From JAMXLO01 sp041487355 (GTDB lineage: Bacteria; Pseudomonadota; Alphaproteobacteria; Acetobacterales; Acetobacteraceae), in NCBI GenBank assembly GCA_041487355.1, contig JBGPND010000089.1, forward strand, positions 1 to 19,388: a stretch of DNA of 19,388 bases. Reading direction: 5' to 3'. Positions 1-7,194 of this stretch are shown here, in pieces. The position numbers were made by a program, and so were the translations under genes. The notes beneath the pieces were generated by a model, which ran no database searches, had not been told where the DNA came from, and saw only the letters and a list, made by a program, of their open reading frames with translations. The first letter of the stretch is position 1. Each line of letters begins with the position of its first letter.

Positions 1-44
1 CCCATCACCGGGATGCAGCCGTTTCATCAGTTTTGGAAGGGTGA
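1..44 (+). other. Left edge, possible 3' end of an upstream gene
   Basis: In the same frame as the following VOC gene, this stretch reads open from the window edge to a TGA at 42-44, six bases before the next ATG. It could therefore be the last 13 codons of an upstream co-oriented gene. A GGAAGGG ribosome-binding site for the next gene overlaps its end. The other two plus frames are also open here, so coding cannot be proven and no family can be named from so few residues. Confidence 0.25.
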
Positions 45-50
45 TACGCC

Positions 51-452
51 ATGCGAGACTACCAGTACGACCACGTGCATCTGCGCAGTCCCGATCCGGA
101 CGCGACCGCACGCTTCTTCGAGACCATGTTCGGCGCCGAGGTGACCCGCAGCACGTATCCGCCGGGAACGCTGTATCCCGGGCAGCTTCGTGTGACGATG
201 AAGGTGGGCGGGCAGAAGGTGCTGGTCGCGCCGACGCATCCGCACGACCCGACGGCGACGGCACCGCGATTTCCCTATTACGGTCTGGAGCATATCGGGC
301 TGACGGTGGATGACGTGGACGCTGCGTGCGAGGAGCTGCGCGCCGACGGGGCGGACGTCGCCATCGGTCCGCTGACGCGCGATCCCGGCACGCGGCTCGC
401 GTTCATCCGTGGCCCGGAAGGCATCATGGTCGAGCTGGTGCAGCGGAGGTAG
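51..452 (+). CDS. VOC-superfamily (glyoxalase/bleomycin-resistance fold) protein
   Basis: A 133-residue protein of normal size for a single vicinal-oxygen-chelate module made of two beta-alpha-beta-beta-beta repeats. It opens with DHVHLRSPDPDATARFFETMF, where His8 or His10 is the expected first metal ligand. The second repeat starts at residue 81 with HIGLTVDDVD, and Glu128 in the IMVELVQ end motif is the expected last ligand. VOC proteins are cytosolic metalloenzymes (lyases, epimerases, dioxygenases) or binding proteins, and sequence alone does not fix the substrate. ATG 51 is preceded by GGAAGGG at a sensible distance. The gene faces the SDR gene, with a repeat-filled 189-bp gap between them. 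The fold is well supported; the reaction is unknown. Confidence 0.85.
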   Translation: MRDYQYDHVHLRSPDPDATARFFETMFGAEVTRSTYPPGTLYPGQLRVTMKVGGQKVLVAPTHPHDPTATAPRFPYYGLEHIGLTVDDVDAACEELRADGADVAIGPLTRDPGTRLAFIRGPEGIMVELVQRR

Positions 453-478
453 TCGACACTTCAACGCGTCGCCCGCGG

Positions 479-510
479 GAAAGCGGGGCCCGGGCTGGAC
501 CCCCGCTTTC
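479..510. repeat. Perfect 10-bp stem hairpin
   Basis: GAAAGCGGGG at 479-488 is the exact reverse complement of CCCCGCTTTC at 501-510, with a 12-base loop. It lies just after the VOC stop, in the gap between two convergent genes, and has no T-run. It resembles a half unit of the GCGGGAAAGCGGGG-type intergenic repeats seen again at 554-622 and 3498-3579. It may also help end transcription. Confidence 0.6.
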
Positions 511-553
511 GAGCGTGTGAAAGAAACCGCTTCGGTCGCTATTCCCGTAACAT

Positions 554-622
554 CCTGGGCCTCCGCTTTCACGGGCGTGACGAAAAATAGGTTGTCATCC
601 CCGCGCAAGCGGGGACCCAGGG
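554..622. repeat. Inverted pair of GTCATCCCCGCGCAAGCGGGGACCCAGG-type repeats
   Basis: The right arm, 594-622, reads GTCATCCCCGCGCAAGCGGGG then ACCCAGGG. The left arm, 554-582, is a diverged reverse complement of it (CCTGGGCCTCCGC ... GGGCGTGACG). This is the familiar proteobacterial palindromic intergenic repeat whose spurious translations contain strings such as FPRKRESR or AFAGVT. It ends about 20 bases before the stop of the convergent SDR gene, so it probably sits in both 3' untranslated regions. Confidence 0.7.
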
Positions 623-641
623 GGTCACCGACTCCTTCCCC

Positions 642-1400
642 TCAGTCCTTGTCCAACCCGCCCGACGCATTCAGCCGTTCGGCGGTGATGTAGTCCGGCG
701 CATCGAGCGCCAGCCAGATGACCGTGCTCGCCACCGTTTCGCAATCCGTCCGGCGGCCGAGCGGTATGCGGCGTGTGCGCTCGTCCAGGAAGGCATCGAT
801 GTCGCTGCGGCCTTCGATCTCCGCCAGTTGCTGCTCGGTGATGCGCTGCATCGGTGTGTCCATCATGCCGGGCGCGACGCTGTTCACCGTGATGCCGAAC
901 GGCGCCAGTGCCACCGCCGCGGCACGCGTCACCGCGTCCACGCCAGCCTTGCTGGCGGCATAGGCGAGATAATTCGGCAGCGCCATGCGCGAGGCCGGCG
1001 ACGTGACATTGACGATACGCCCGCCGCCATGCGCGCGCATATGGCGTCCCGCGGCGGCGCAGATCAGCGCCACCGCCTTCAGGTTGAGATCGAGCGTGCG
1101 GTCCCAGGTTGCCTCGCGCATCTCCAGGAACGCTTCGCCGGCACCATAGCCGGCGTTGTTGACGACGATGGAAAGTCCGCCGAGTGCCGCGATGGCGCGC
1201 GTGACGGCTGCCTCCGCGCCACCGGGCGCAGTCAGGTCCTGGATGATCGCAAGCGCATGGCCGCATTCGCGCGCGACGGCTTCGGCGGACGCTGCATCGA
1301 TATCCACCAGCGCCAACCGGCAGCCGCGGCGCGCCAGGCCGAGCGCGGTGGCGCGCCCGAGGCCGCTGCCCGCGCCGGTGACAAGGGCGTGGAGAATCAT
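642..1400 (-). CDS. Short-chain dehydrogenase/reductase (classical SDR)
   Basis: A 252-residue NAD(P)-dependent oxidoreductase of the usual SDR size. The N-terminal Rossmann motif TGAGSGLG is at residues 8-15. Asp33 and Asp35 at the end of beta-2 suggest NAD(H) rather than NADP(H). NNAG is at 81-84, the catalytic Ser is Ser134 (NVTSPAS), and the Tyr-x-x-x-Lys pair is Tyr147/Lys151 (YAASK). The frame stays open a further 108 codons upstream, but the conserved start is MILHALVTG at 1400, and the upstream part antisenses the dioxygenase gene. Substrate is not predictable from sequence. It is divergent from the PhyH-family gene across 102 bp and convergent with the VOC gene. Confidence 0.9.
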   Translation of the reverse strand: MILHALVTGAGSGLGRATALGLARRGCRLALVDIDAASAEAVARECGHALAIIQDLTAPGGAEAAVTRAIAALGGLSIVVNNAGYGAGEAFLEMREATWDRTLDLNLKAVALICAAAGRHMRAHGGGRIVNVTSPASRMALPNYLAYAASKAGVDAVTRAAAVALAPFGITVNSVAPGMMDTPMQRITEQQLAEIEGRSDIDAFLDERTRRIPLGRRTDCETVASTVIWLALDAPDYITAERLNASGGLDKD

Positions 1401-1502
1401 CCTGATGCAACCTCGTGTTGGTGTCGCGAAACCATAGCGGCCGCGGGTCGGCTCGACCACCCTTCGGCACGATGTTAGGCTTGCGGACCGCGGGAGGTTG
1501 CC
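1401..1502. promoter_or_regulatory. Divergent intergenic region between SDR and PhyH genes
   Basis: This 102-bp gap must carry the promoters for both divergent genes. A GGGAGG ribosome-binding site for the plus gene lies at 1491-1496. A short symmetric site GGTCG-GCT-CGACC lies at 1446-1458 and could be an operator, although five-base arms arise often by chance at this GC content. I see no convincing sigma-70 boxes. Confidence 0.4.
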
Positions 1503-2414
1503 ATGCTGAGCAAGACCCAGATCGACCAATACAACGAGATCGGCGCAATCGTCGTTCCCGACATCCTCACCGAGGACGAGGTGCAACGGCTGCGCCGCGT
1601 GACCGACGAATTCGTCGAACGCGCACGCAGCGTCACGACGCATAACGAGATCTACGACCTCGAGGACAGCCATACGCCGGAGAACCCGCGAGTGCGGCGG
1701 ATCAAGGCGGCGCACCAGCACCATCCGGAATATTCCCGGTTAGTGCGCCATCCGAAGATCATCGCGGTGCTGCAGGAACTGTGGGGCCCGGACATCCGTT
1801 TCGACACCGCCAAGCTGAACCTGAAGTCCGCGGGCTTCGGTGCGCCGGTGGAGTGGCACCAGGACTGGGCATTCTATCCGCACACCAACGACGATCTGGC
1901 CGCGGTCGGCGTGATGTTCGACGACATGGAACTGGCGAACGGTCCGCTGATGATCATCCCCGGCAGCCATCGCGGCCCGATCCACGACCACCACGCCGAC
2001 GGCGTGTTCTGCGGTGCGATGGATCCGACGCGTCACGACGTGGATTACAGCAAGGCGATCCCGCTCACCGGCAGGGCCGGCTCGATCACCGTGCATCACG
2101 TGCGCGCCGTGCACGGCTCGGCTCCGAATGCCTCCGACAACGACCGCCGCCTGCTGCTGTTTCAGTTCCGCACCGCCGATGCCTGGCCACTGCTCGGCTA
2201 CCCCGCCGGCATCGATAAGTTCAAGGACCTGATGGTCTGCGGCGAACATCGCGAACCTCGGCTGGAGCGCGTGCCGGTGCGCCTGCCGCTGCCGCCGGCG
2301 AAGCTGCAAGGCTCGCTCTACGAAAACCAGAAGGGCATGCGCAGCCGCTACTTCGCGCTTCCGGTCGCGGCGCGCCACACGCTGGCGCTGAACCGACAGA
2401 AGGAAACGTCATGA
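1503..2414 (+). CDS. Phytanoyl-CoA dioxygenase (PhyH) family Fe(II)/2-oxoglutarate oxygenase
   Basis: A 303-residue protein of the usual PhyH-family length. It carries the double-stranded beta-helix facial triad: His119 and Asp121 in VEWHQDW, and the distal His204 in RAVHGSAPN. Arg215 or Arg216 is placed to bind 2-oxoglutarate. The MIIPGSHRGP segment at 150-159 is typical of the family. Members hydroxylate diverse substrates (acyl-CoAs, ectoine, natural products), so this could be a hydroxylase for a small acid or its CoA ester. The start is supported by GGGAGG seven bases upstream. Its TGA overlaps the ATG of the next gene by four bases, so it is very likely translationally coupled to the aldolase. 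Family assignment is firm; substrate is unknown. Confidence 0.9.
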   Translation: MLSKTQIDQYNEIGAIVVPDILTEDEVQRLRRVTDEFVERARSVTTHNEIYDLEDSHTPENPRVRRIKAAHQHHPEYSRLVRHPKIIAVLQELWGPDIRFDTAKLNLKSAGFGAPVEWHQDWAFYPHTNDDLAAVGVMFDDMELANGPLMIIPGSHRGPIHDHHADGVFCGAMDPTRHDVDYSKAIPLTGRAGSITVHHVRAVHGSAPNASDNDRRLLLFQFRTADAWPLLGYPAGIDKFKDLMVCGEHREPRLERVPVRLPLPPAKLQGSLYENQKGMRSRYFALPVAARHTLALNRQKETS

Positions 2415-3199
2415 CAATCCGCAACGTCGCGCGCGAGAAACTGGAAAACGGCGAGCTGTCGCTCGGCACCGGCGTGCGCCTGACGCGCAGCGTTGAGATC
2501 GCCATCGCGATGAAGACCGCCGGCTTCGACTGGCTGTTCCTCGACCTCGAGCATGGCACGATGTCGATCGAGGCCGCCGCGCAGATCGCGGTCGCCGCGC
2601 TGGACGCCGGCATCGCGCCGATCGTGCGCGTGCCGAATGGCGAATACTCGATCGCGACGCGCGTGCTGGACAATGGCGCGCTCGGCATCGTGGTGCCGCA
2701 TGTCGACACCGCGGCGGAAGCGCGCGAGGTGGTGCAGAAGCTGAAATATCCGCCGATCGGCCATCGCTCGATGGGTGGCATCGGTCCGCATTACAGCCTG
2801 CGCTCCGCCAGCACCCGCGATGCGGCCAAGGCGCTGAATGCGGCCAACCTCATCGTGGTGATGCTGGAGACGCCGACGGCGATCGCCAACGCGGACGAGA
2901 TCGCCGCAGTCCCCGGTGTCGACGTGCTGCTGATCGGCACCAACGATCTCTGCGCCGAGATGGGCATCCCCGGCGACTTCGGCAATGAACGCGTGGCGGA
3001 TGCGTATCAGAAGATGATCGCCGCCAGCCGCAAGCACGGCAAGTTCCCAGGCATGGCCGGCATCTACACCGAGCCGATCATGCAGCGCTACATCGAGATG
3101 GGCGCGCGCTTCATCCTGTCGGGTGCGGACGCCGCCTTCCTGATGGCGAGCGCCACCCAGCGGACCAGCTTCCTGCGCAAGACACTGCAGCGTCCGTAG
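2411..3199 (+). CDS. HpcH/HpaI family class II aldolase (citrate-lyase-beta-like fold)
   Basis: A 262-residue metal-dependent aldolase of the size expected for HpaI/GarL relatives. These enzymes cleave 2-oxo-4-hydroxy acids to pyruvate and an aldehyde on a TIM barrel. The signature DWLFLDLEHGTMS at 40-52 carries the general-base His48. Arg73 (IVRVP) binds pyruvate, and Glu153 (MLETPTA) and Asp179 (IGTNDL) are the expected divalent metal ligands. GTNDL replaces the commoner GPNDL/GPADL, which may mark a subfamily. The start is fixed by the ATGA overlap with the PhyH stop and by AAGGAAA upstream. Coupling to an oxygenase suggests a hydroxylate-then-retro-aldol sequence, which is inference. The specific substrate cannot be read from sequence. 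Confidence 0.9.
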   Translation: MTIRNVAREKLENGELSLGTGVRLTRSVEIAIAMKTAGFDWLFLDLEHGTMSIEAAAQIAVAALDAGIAPIVRVPNGEYSIATRVLDNGALGIVVPHVDTAAEAREVVQKLKYPPIGHRSMGGIGPHYSLRSASTRDAAKALNAANLIVVMLETPTAIANADEIAAVPGVDVLLIGTNDLCAEMGIPGDFGNERVADAYQKMIAASRKHGKFPGMAGIYTEPIMQRYIEMGARFILSGADAAFLMASATQRTSFLRKTLQRP

Positions 3200-3220
3200 C
3201 GGAAGGCGCGGCGAGGTTCG

Positions 3221-3301
3221 TGATGGGTATCGCTACGCTCAACCCATCCTACAGGCTACAAGCTGCGGCGTAGGATGGGTTGAGCAGAGCGAAACCCATC
3301 A
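3221..3301. repeat. Long inverted repeat of the GTAGGATGGGTTGAGC...AACCCATCA type
   Basis: Two 32-base arms, 3221-3252 and 3270-3301, are reverse complements at 29 of 32 positions, with a 17-base loop. The arm sequence (TGATGGGT, CGCTACGCTC, AACCCATCCTAC) matches a widespread dispersed palindromic repeat of bacterial intergenic regions. It begins 21 bases after the aldolase stop, so the transcript would fold into a long hairpin that could protect the mRNA 3' end or attenuate read-through. No open reading frame or transposase accompanies it, which fits a MITE/REP-like element mobilised in trans. Confidence 0.8.
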
Positions 3302-3497
3302 TTCCGCACTCTAATCCTGCCGCTCCGCCATCGCGCGGCTGGGACGGCGGTATATGGGAGCCGCTGGGTGCGGCCGGAGCTGGTTGCGGAGGTGCAGTTC
3401 ATCGCGTGGTCCGGCTCCGGACGCGTGCGCACGGCACGCGCACCAAGACAGCGCGACGGTCGGCGGGCGACGGTGATCGGCGCGGGCGAGACATTAC

Positions 3498-3579
3498 CGT
3501 CACCCCGGCGCAAGCGGCGGCCCAGGGGAAGCGGCAGATGCTGCGGTTTCCCTGGGTTTCCGCTTGTGCGGGAATGACG
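3498..3579. repeat. Inverted pair of CGTCAYYCCCGCRCAAGCGG-type repeats
   Basis: Left arm 3498-3527 and right arm 3550-3579 are reverse complements at 23 of 30 positions around a 22-base spacer. They share the core CGCAAGCGG...CCCAGGG with the element at 594-622, so the window carries at least two loci of the same dispersed repeat family. Confidence 0.75.
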
Positions 3580-3610
3580 AATCAAGCGAGACGCACGCGC
3601 AAGTGTGAGC

Positions 3611-3639
3611 TTGACATGATTGGCTGAGGCCCAATGTCT
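3611..3639 (+). promoter_or_regulatory. Weak candidate sigma-70-like promoter
   Basis: A perfect TTGACA box at 3611-3616 is followed, after 17 bases, by ATGTCT, a poor match to TATAAT. It lies about 55 bases upstream of the intrinsic terminator and about 200 bases upstream of the next operon. It may drive a short leader or be a chance hexamer. Confidence 0.25.
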
Positions 3640-3693
3640 GCGGCGCGGCGGATGCCATTGTGGCTCCGCGGCGTGACGTTTCCCCCCAAACTT

Positions 3694-3722
3694 GGCGGCG
3701 CCCCACGGGTGCCGCCATTTTT
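3694..3722 (+). terminator. Rho-independent terminator or attenuator
   Basis: GGCGGC (3694-3699), G, CCC pairs with GGG, T, GCCGCC (3711-3716) around a CAC loop. The G/T position can form a G-U wobble, giving an unbroken 10-pair stem. ATTTTT follows directly at 3717-3722. This is the best intrinsic terminator in the window. It sits 495 bases past the aldolase stop and 117 bases before the next start, so it may end read-through from the aldolase or act as a leader attenuator. Confidence 0.7.
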
Positions 3723-3839
3723 CTGCCTGCTCGCGCCGGCGCGACCGGCCCGCCTCGGCCGCAGGGCTGGTTCGCCGCGCGGCTCCGCAATAGCATCGCG
3801 GCAGGGACTGAACGCGCAATTCGACAGGGGGGCAGCGCT

Positions 3840-4685
3840 ATGGCCGGGACACTGCCGGTGCCGACGCTCGATCACGTGGTGGTCAACGTGCGTGATCGGA
3901 TCGATGCCGGGCTGGAGACCTATCGCCGCCTCGGCTTCACCATGACCCCGCGTGGCTATCACACGTTGGGATCGATGAACCATCTGGCGATCTTCGGCAC
4001 CGAGTATCTGGAATTGATCGCGGCACCGTCCGGCGACACGCGGCGGGCCGAGATCCTGGCCTCACCGTTCGGCCTCAACGGCCTCGTGTTCGGCACGGAG
4101 GATTCCGCTTCGGTCTACACTGCCTTGCATGAAGCCGGCGTTCCGGTGGAACCGCCTCTGGAGTTCTCCCGTCCGGTTGAGCTGACCGAGGGCCCCCAGG
4201 CCGCGACGTTCCGCACGGTGCGCCTGACGCCGGGGACCGTATCCGCGGGCCGCATCTACTTCTGCCACCACTTCAACCGTGACCTGGTCTGGCGCGACGA
4301 ATGGCGGCATCACGCAAACGGCGCCGTCGGCGTGGCGCGCGCGGTGATCGCGGCACGCGATCCGTCGACGCTGGGGCGGCTGTTCATGCGGATGTTCGGC
4401 GAAGACTCGGTCCGGCAGACCGCGACCGGCTGCTCGCTGGTTGTCGGCCTGTCGCGTTTCGACATGATGACGCCCGCCGAACTGGGGCGTGAATTCGGCG
4501 AGGCTGCGCCTGCGGGCGACGGGCGTGAGGAATACATGGCGGCGCTGACCATCCGCACCCGATCGCTGGACGGCGCGGCCGCAGCATTGGCGGCGGGGCA
4601 GATCCGCGGCGTTCGCCGTGAGCCCGATCGCATCGTCGTGTCGGCAGCCGAGGCTTTCGGCGTGACGCTCGCGTTCCGCGCCTGA
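3840..4685 (+). CDS. Glyoxalase-like domain protein (VOC superfamily, Glyoxalase_3 type)
   Basis: A 281-residue protein. The N-terminal module opens with TLDHVVVNVRDRIDAGLETY (residues 9-28), then RLGFTMTPRGYHTLGSMNHLAIF, then YLELIAAP. This is the hallmark arrangement of the two-module glyoxalase-like family, where His12 and the Glu of YLEL are the likely metal ligands. The frame is open for 60 more codons upstream, but the family start and the GGGGGG ribosome-binding site point to ATG 3840. The upstream part is Arg/Pro-rich and crosses the terminator. The gene leads a four-gene operon with a two-base gap to the acyl-CoA synthetase. A role in isomerising or cleaving the pathway substrate is possible, but the reaction is unknown. 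Confidence 0.85.
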   Translation: MAGTLPVPTLDHVVVNVRDRIDAGLETYRRLGFTMTPRGYHTLGSMNHLAIFGTEYLELIAAPSGDTRRAEILASPFGLNGLVFGTEDSASVYTALHEAGVPVEPPLEFSRPVELTEGPQAATFRTVRLTPGTVSAGRIYFCHHFNRDLVWRDEWRHHANGAVGVARAVIAARDPSTLGRLFMRMFGEDSVRQTATGCSLVVGLSRFDMMTPAELGREFGEAAPAGDGREEYMAALTIRTRSLDGAAAALAAGQIRGVRREPDRIVVSAAEAFGVTLAFRA

Positions 4686-4687
4686 CG

Positions 4688-6184
4688 ATGGCGGCGGCAA
4701 ATCTGGGCAGCGCCGTCGCGGCGTGGGTCGATCCCGCGGCCACCGCGCTGATCGACCTCGGCGGCGCGCCGCGATCGTTCTGCTACGCCGATATCGAGTG
4801 GCTCAGCGATGCCTTCGCGCGCGGCCTGTTGCGGCGCGGACTGCGGCGTGGCGAGCGTGTTGCGATCCTGGCGGCGAACAGCGCCGAATATCTCATTGCT
4901 TTCCTGGGCACCATGCGCGCCGGGCTGGTGTCCGTTCCGGTGAACTACAAGTTTCCGGCGGAAACGGTGAACTTCGTGGTGGAGGACGCCGACGCCCGGC
5001 TCGTGCTGTGCGATAGTGTTCGGCGCAAGTTGCTGCGCCCCGATGTTCCGCGGATCGTCATCGAGGACGCATTCACCTCGCTGCTGGATGACGGCAGCTT
5101 CACCGCGGTGCAGGCCGATGCTGGGGAGCCGGCGATGTTCCTCTACACCTCGGGCTCGACCGGGCGGCCGAAGGGTGTGGTGCTGTCGCACCAGAGCCAT
5201 CTCTGGGTGCTGGAGAAGCGGGCCGATCCTCCCCCGCCGCCCAGCCAGCGCGTGCTGGTCGCGGCGCCACTGTATCACATGAACGCGTTGTCGGTGTGCC
5301 AGTCTACGCTGAACACCGGCGGCACCATCGTGCTGCTGCCGTCGTTCACCGCCCCCGGCTATATCGATGCTGCGTCACGCTATCGGGTGCATGCACTCAC
5401 CGCGGTTCCGACCATGATCGCGATGATGCTGCGCGAGCACGAGACGATGGCCTCGGCCGATCTTTCGTCGGTGCAAAGTGTGCGCGTCGGGTCGGCGCCG
5501 TTGTCGGCGCGGCTGGTCGAGCAGATTCGCCAGGCCTTCCCGCGTGCAGGCATCAACCATGGCTATGGCACGACCGAGGCGGGGCCGATCGTGTTCGGTC
5601 CGCATCCGGACGGGCTGGAGCGGCCGGCGCTTTCGGTCGGCGTCGCACACGGATCGGTCGAACTGCGCCTGCGGCACGACGGCGTCGTGGTGGCGGACGA
5701 GGGCGTGCTCGAAATGCGCTGTCCCGCGGTGATGAACGGTTACCACAAGCTGCCGGACGCCACGCGCAAGGCGCTGACGGCGGATGGCTTCTACATCACG
5801 GGCGACGTGTTCCGCCGCGACGCGGACGGGTTCTACTTCTTCGTCGGACGCGCTGACGACATGTTCGTCTGCGGCGGCGAGAACATCTATCCCGGCGAAG
5901 TGGAGAAGATGCTGGAGCGGCACCCCGCCGTGCACCAGGTGTGCGTCGTGCCGGTGCCCGACGAACTGAAGGCGCACAAGCCTGTCGCCTTCGTCGTGCC
6001 GCGCGCGGGCGTGACGGTGAGCGAGGACGACATCAAGCAATTCGCGCTTGCCAATGCACCCGCCTATCAGCATCCGCGGCGCGTCTGGTTCCTCGACGAA
6101 CTGCCGCTCGCCGGGACCAACAAGATCGATCGCAAGCGCCTGGCGGAGCAGGCCGCGATGCAGGCGTCACAGGAGGGCCGATGA
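4688..6184 (+). CDS. Acyl-CoA synthetase (AMP-forming, ANL superfamily)
   Basis: A 498-residue ATP-dependent carboxylic acid:CoA ligase of normal length. The phosphate-binding loop YTSGSTGRPKG is at 153-163 and the A5 motif YGTTEAGP at 293-300. The adenine/ribose motif TGD is at 371-373, with Arg388 in the hinge region. GGENIYPGEVE is at 396-406 and the catalytic C-terminal Lys is Lys479 in GTNKIDRKRL. All core motifs are intact, so it should be active. The acyl pocket does not reveal whether the acid is aromatic, branched or medium chain. ATG 4688 lies two bases after the previous stop with little Shine-Dalgarno sequence, implying translational coupling. Its TGA overlaps the next ATG. Confidence 0.93.
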   Translation: MAAANLGSAVAAWVDPAATALIDLGGAPRSFCYADIEWLSDAFARGLLRRGLRRGERVAILAANSAEYLIAFLGTMRAGLVSVPVNYKFPAETVNFVVEDADARLVLCDSVRRKLLRPDVPRIVIEDAFTSLLDDGSFTAVQADAGEPAMFLYTSGSTGRPKGVVLSHQSHLWVLEKRADPPPPPSQRVLVAAPLYHMNALSVCQSTLNTGGTIVLLPSFTAPGYIDAASRYRVHALTAVPTMIAMMLREHETMASADLSSVQSVRVGSAPLSARLVEQIRQAFPRAGINHGYGTTEAGPIVFGPHPDGLERPALSVGVAHGSVELRLRHDGVVVADEGVLEMRCPAVMNGYHKLPDATRKALTADGFYITGDVFRRDADGFYFFVGRADDMFVCGGENIYPGEVEKMLERHPAVHQVCVVPVPDELKAHKPVAFVVPRAGVTVSEDDIKQFALANAPAYQHPRRVWFLDELPLAGTNKIDRKRLAEQAAMQASQEGR

Positions 6185-7194
6185 AAGCGATGGTTGTCCG
6201 CCGGCATGGCGGATCCGACGTGATGGAGTTCGTGTCCGACTTTCCGGATCCGGCGATCGGTGAGGGCGATGTGCTGGTCCGCGTCCGCGCATCGTCGCTG
6301 AACTACCACGACGTGTTCACGCGCCGCGGCATGCCGGGGATCAGAATCACGATGCCGCTGATCATGGGCCTGGACGTCGCCGGTGAGATCGCCTCGGTCG
6401 GTCCCGGTGTCGAGGGTTGGTCGGTCGGCGACAGGGTGCTGGTCGATCCGATCAACCGCGTGGAAGGCGGGCTGATGGGCGAGACCATGCATGGCGGGCT
6501 CGCCGAACTGTGCCGTGCGCGGGCGCACCAGCTCGTGCGCATTCCTGACGAGGTGAGCTTCGTCGATGCGGCGGCGCTGCCGGTCGCCTATGGCACGGCG
6601 CACCGCATGCTGGTTTCCAAGGGAAATGTGCGCGCGGGCGACAAGGTGATGATCCTGGGTGCCAGCGGTGGCGTCGGCGTGTGCTGCCTGCAACTCGCCA
6701 AGCAGGCCGGCGCGGAAGTGGTGGCCTGCGCCAGCACGCCGCAGAAACTCGATCGCCTGCGCGCGCTCGGGGCCGATCATCTCATCAACTACGCCGATAG
6801 CGACTTCGTGCAGGAGATCTTTGCCCTCTATGGCAAGCCGTCGCGACGCGGCGCGCATGTCGGCAACGGGCTCGACGTGGTGGTGAACTTCACCGGCGGC
6901 GACACCTGGGTGAAGTCGATGCGTTGTCTGAAGGTCGGCGGTCGGCTGCTCACCTGCGGCGCCACCGCGGGCTACGATCCGAAGGAGGACATCCGCTTCA
7001 TCTGGACATTCGAGCTGGAGATTCGCGGCTCGAACGGCTGGCAGCGCAGCGACATCGAGGCGCTGCTGCAGATGGTGCGGCAGCGCAGGCTGAACACCCT
7101 GGTGGAGCGCACCTATCCGCTTGCCGAAGCCGCCGAGGCGCTGCGGGTGATCGAGGATCGCGAGGTGTTCGGCAAGATCGTGGTGACGCCATGA
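6181..7194 (+). CDS. MDR-superfamily NAD(P)H-dependent oxidoreductase (quinone oxidoreductase / enoyl reductase type)
   Basis: A 337-residue medium-chain dehydrogenase/reductase. It has the GroES-like N-terminal domain (SSLNYHDVFTRRG at 38-50, GLDVAGEI at 63-70) and a Rossmann domain with GASGGVG at 160-166. The catalytic-zinc Cys/His set and the structural-zinc Cys cluster of alcohol dehydrogenases are absent, which places it with zinc-free quinone oxidoreductases and enoyl/crotonyl reductases. The start is set by the ATGA overlap with the ligase stop and a strong AGGAGGG at 6171-6177; an open extension upstream lies inside the ligase. Next to a CoA ligase, reduction of an enoyl-CoA or related conjugated thioester is plausible, but this is inference. 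Confidence 0.9.
   Translation: MKAMVVRRHGGSDVMEFVSDFPDPAIGEGDVLVRVRASSLNYHDVFTRRGMPGIRITMPLIMGLDVAGEIASVGPGVEGWSVGDRVLVDPINRVEGGLMGETMHGGLAELCRARAHQLVRIPDEVSFVDAAALPVAYGTAHRMLVSKGNVRAGDKVMILGASGGVGVCCLQLAKQAGAEVVACASTPQKLDRLRALGADHLINYADSDFVQEIFALYGKPSRRGAHVGNGLDVVVNFTGGDTWVKSMRCLKVGGRLLTCGATAGYDPKEDIRFIWTFELEIRGSNGWQRSDIEALLQMVRQRRLNTLVERTYPLAEAAEALRVIEDREVFGKIVVTP

Larger units (their letters stand above)
3200..3839. other. 640-bp gap without a convincing gene
   Basis: Open frames here translate to Arg/Pro-rich strings with no family motifs and cross repeat arms, so I treat them as chance. The gap holds an ERIC-like inverted repeat (3221-3301), an inverted pair of CCCGCGCAAGCGGG-type repeats (3498-3579), a TTGACA box (3611-3616), an intrinsic terminator (3694-3722) and the ribosome-binding site of the next operon (a run of six G before 3840). 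Confidence 0.7.

Noticed and set aside
1446..1458. GGTCG-GCT-CGACC as a confident operator
   Set aside because: Five-base arms are too short to separate from chance in high-GC DNA. It is listed only within the intergenic feature.
642..1724. Longer 360-residue form of the SDR
   Set aside because: The extra 108 N-terminal residues antisense the PhyH gene and precede the canonical beta-1/TGxxxGxG start. MILHALVTG at 1400 is the natural beginning.
3256..3819. Long open frames on both strands in the 3200-3839 gap
   Set aside because: The translations are Arg/Pro/Ala-rich, cross inverted repeats and contain strings typical of translated intergenic repeats. No family motif or ribosome-binding site supports them.
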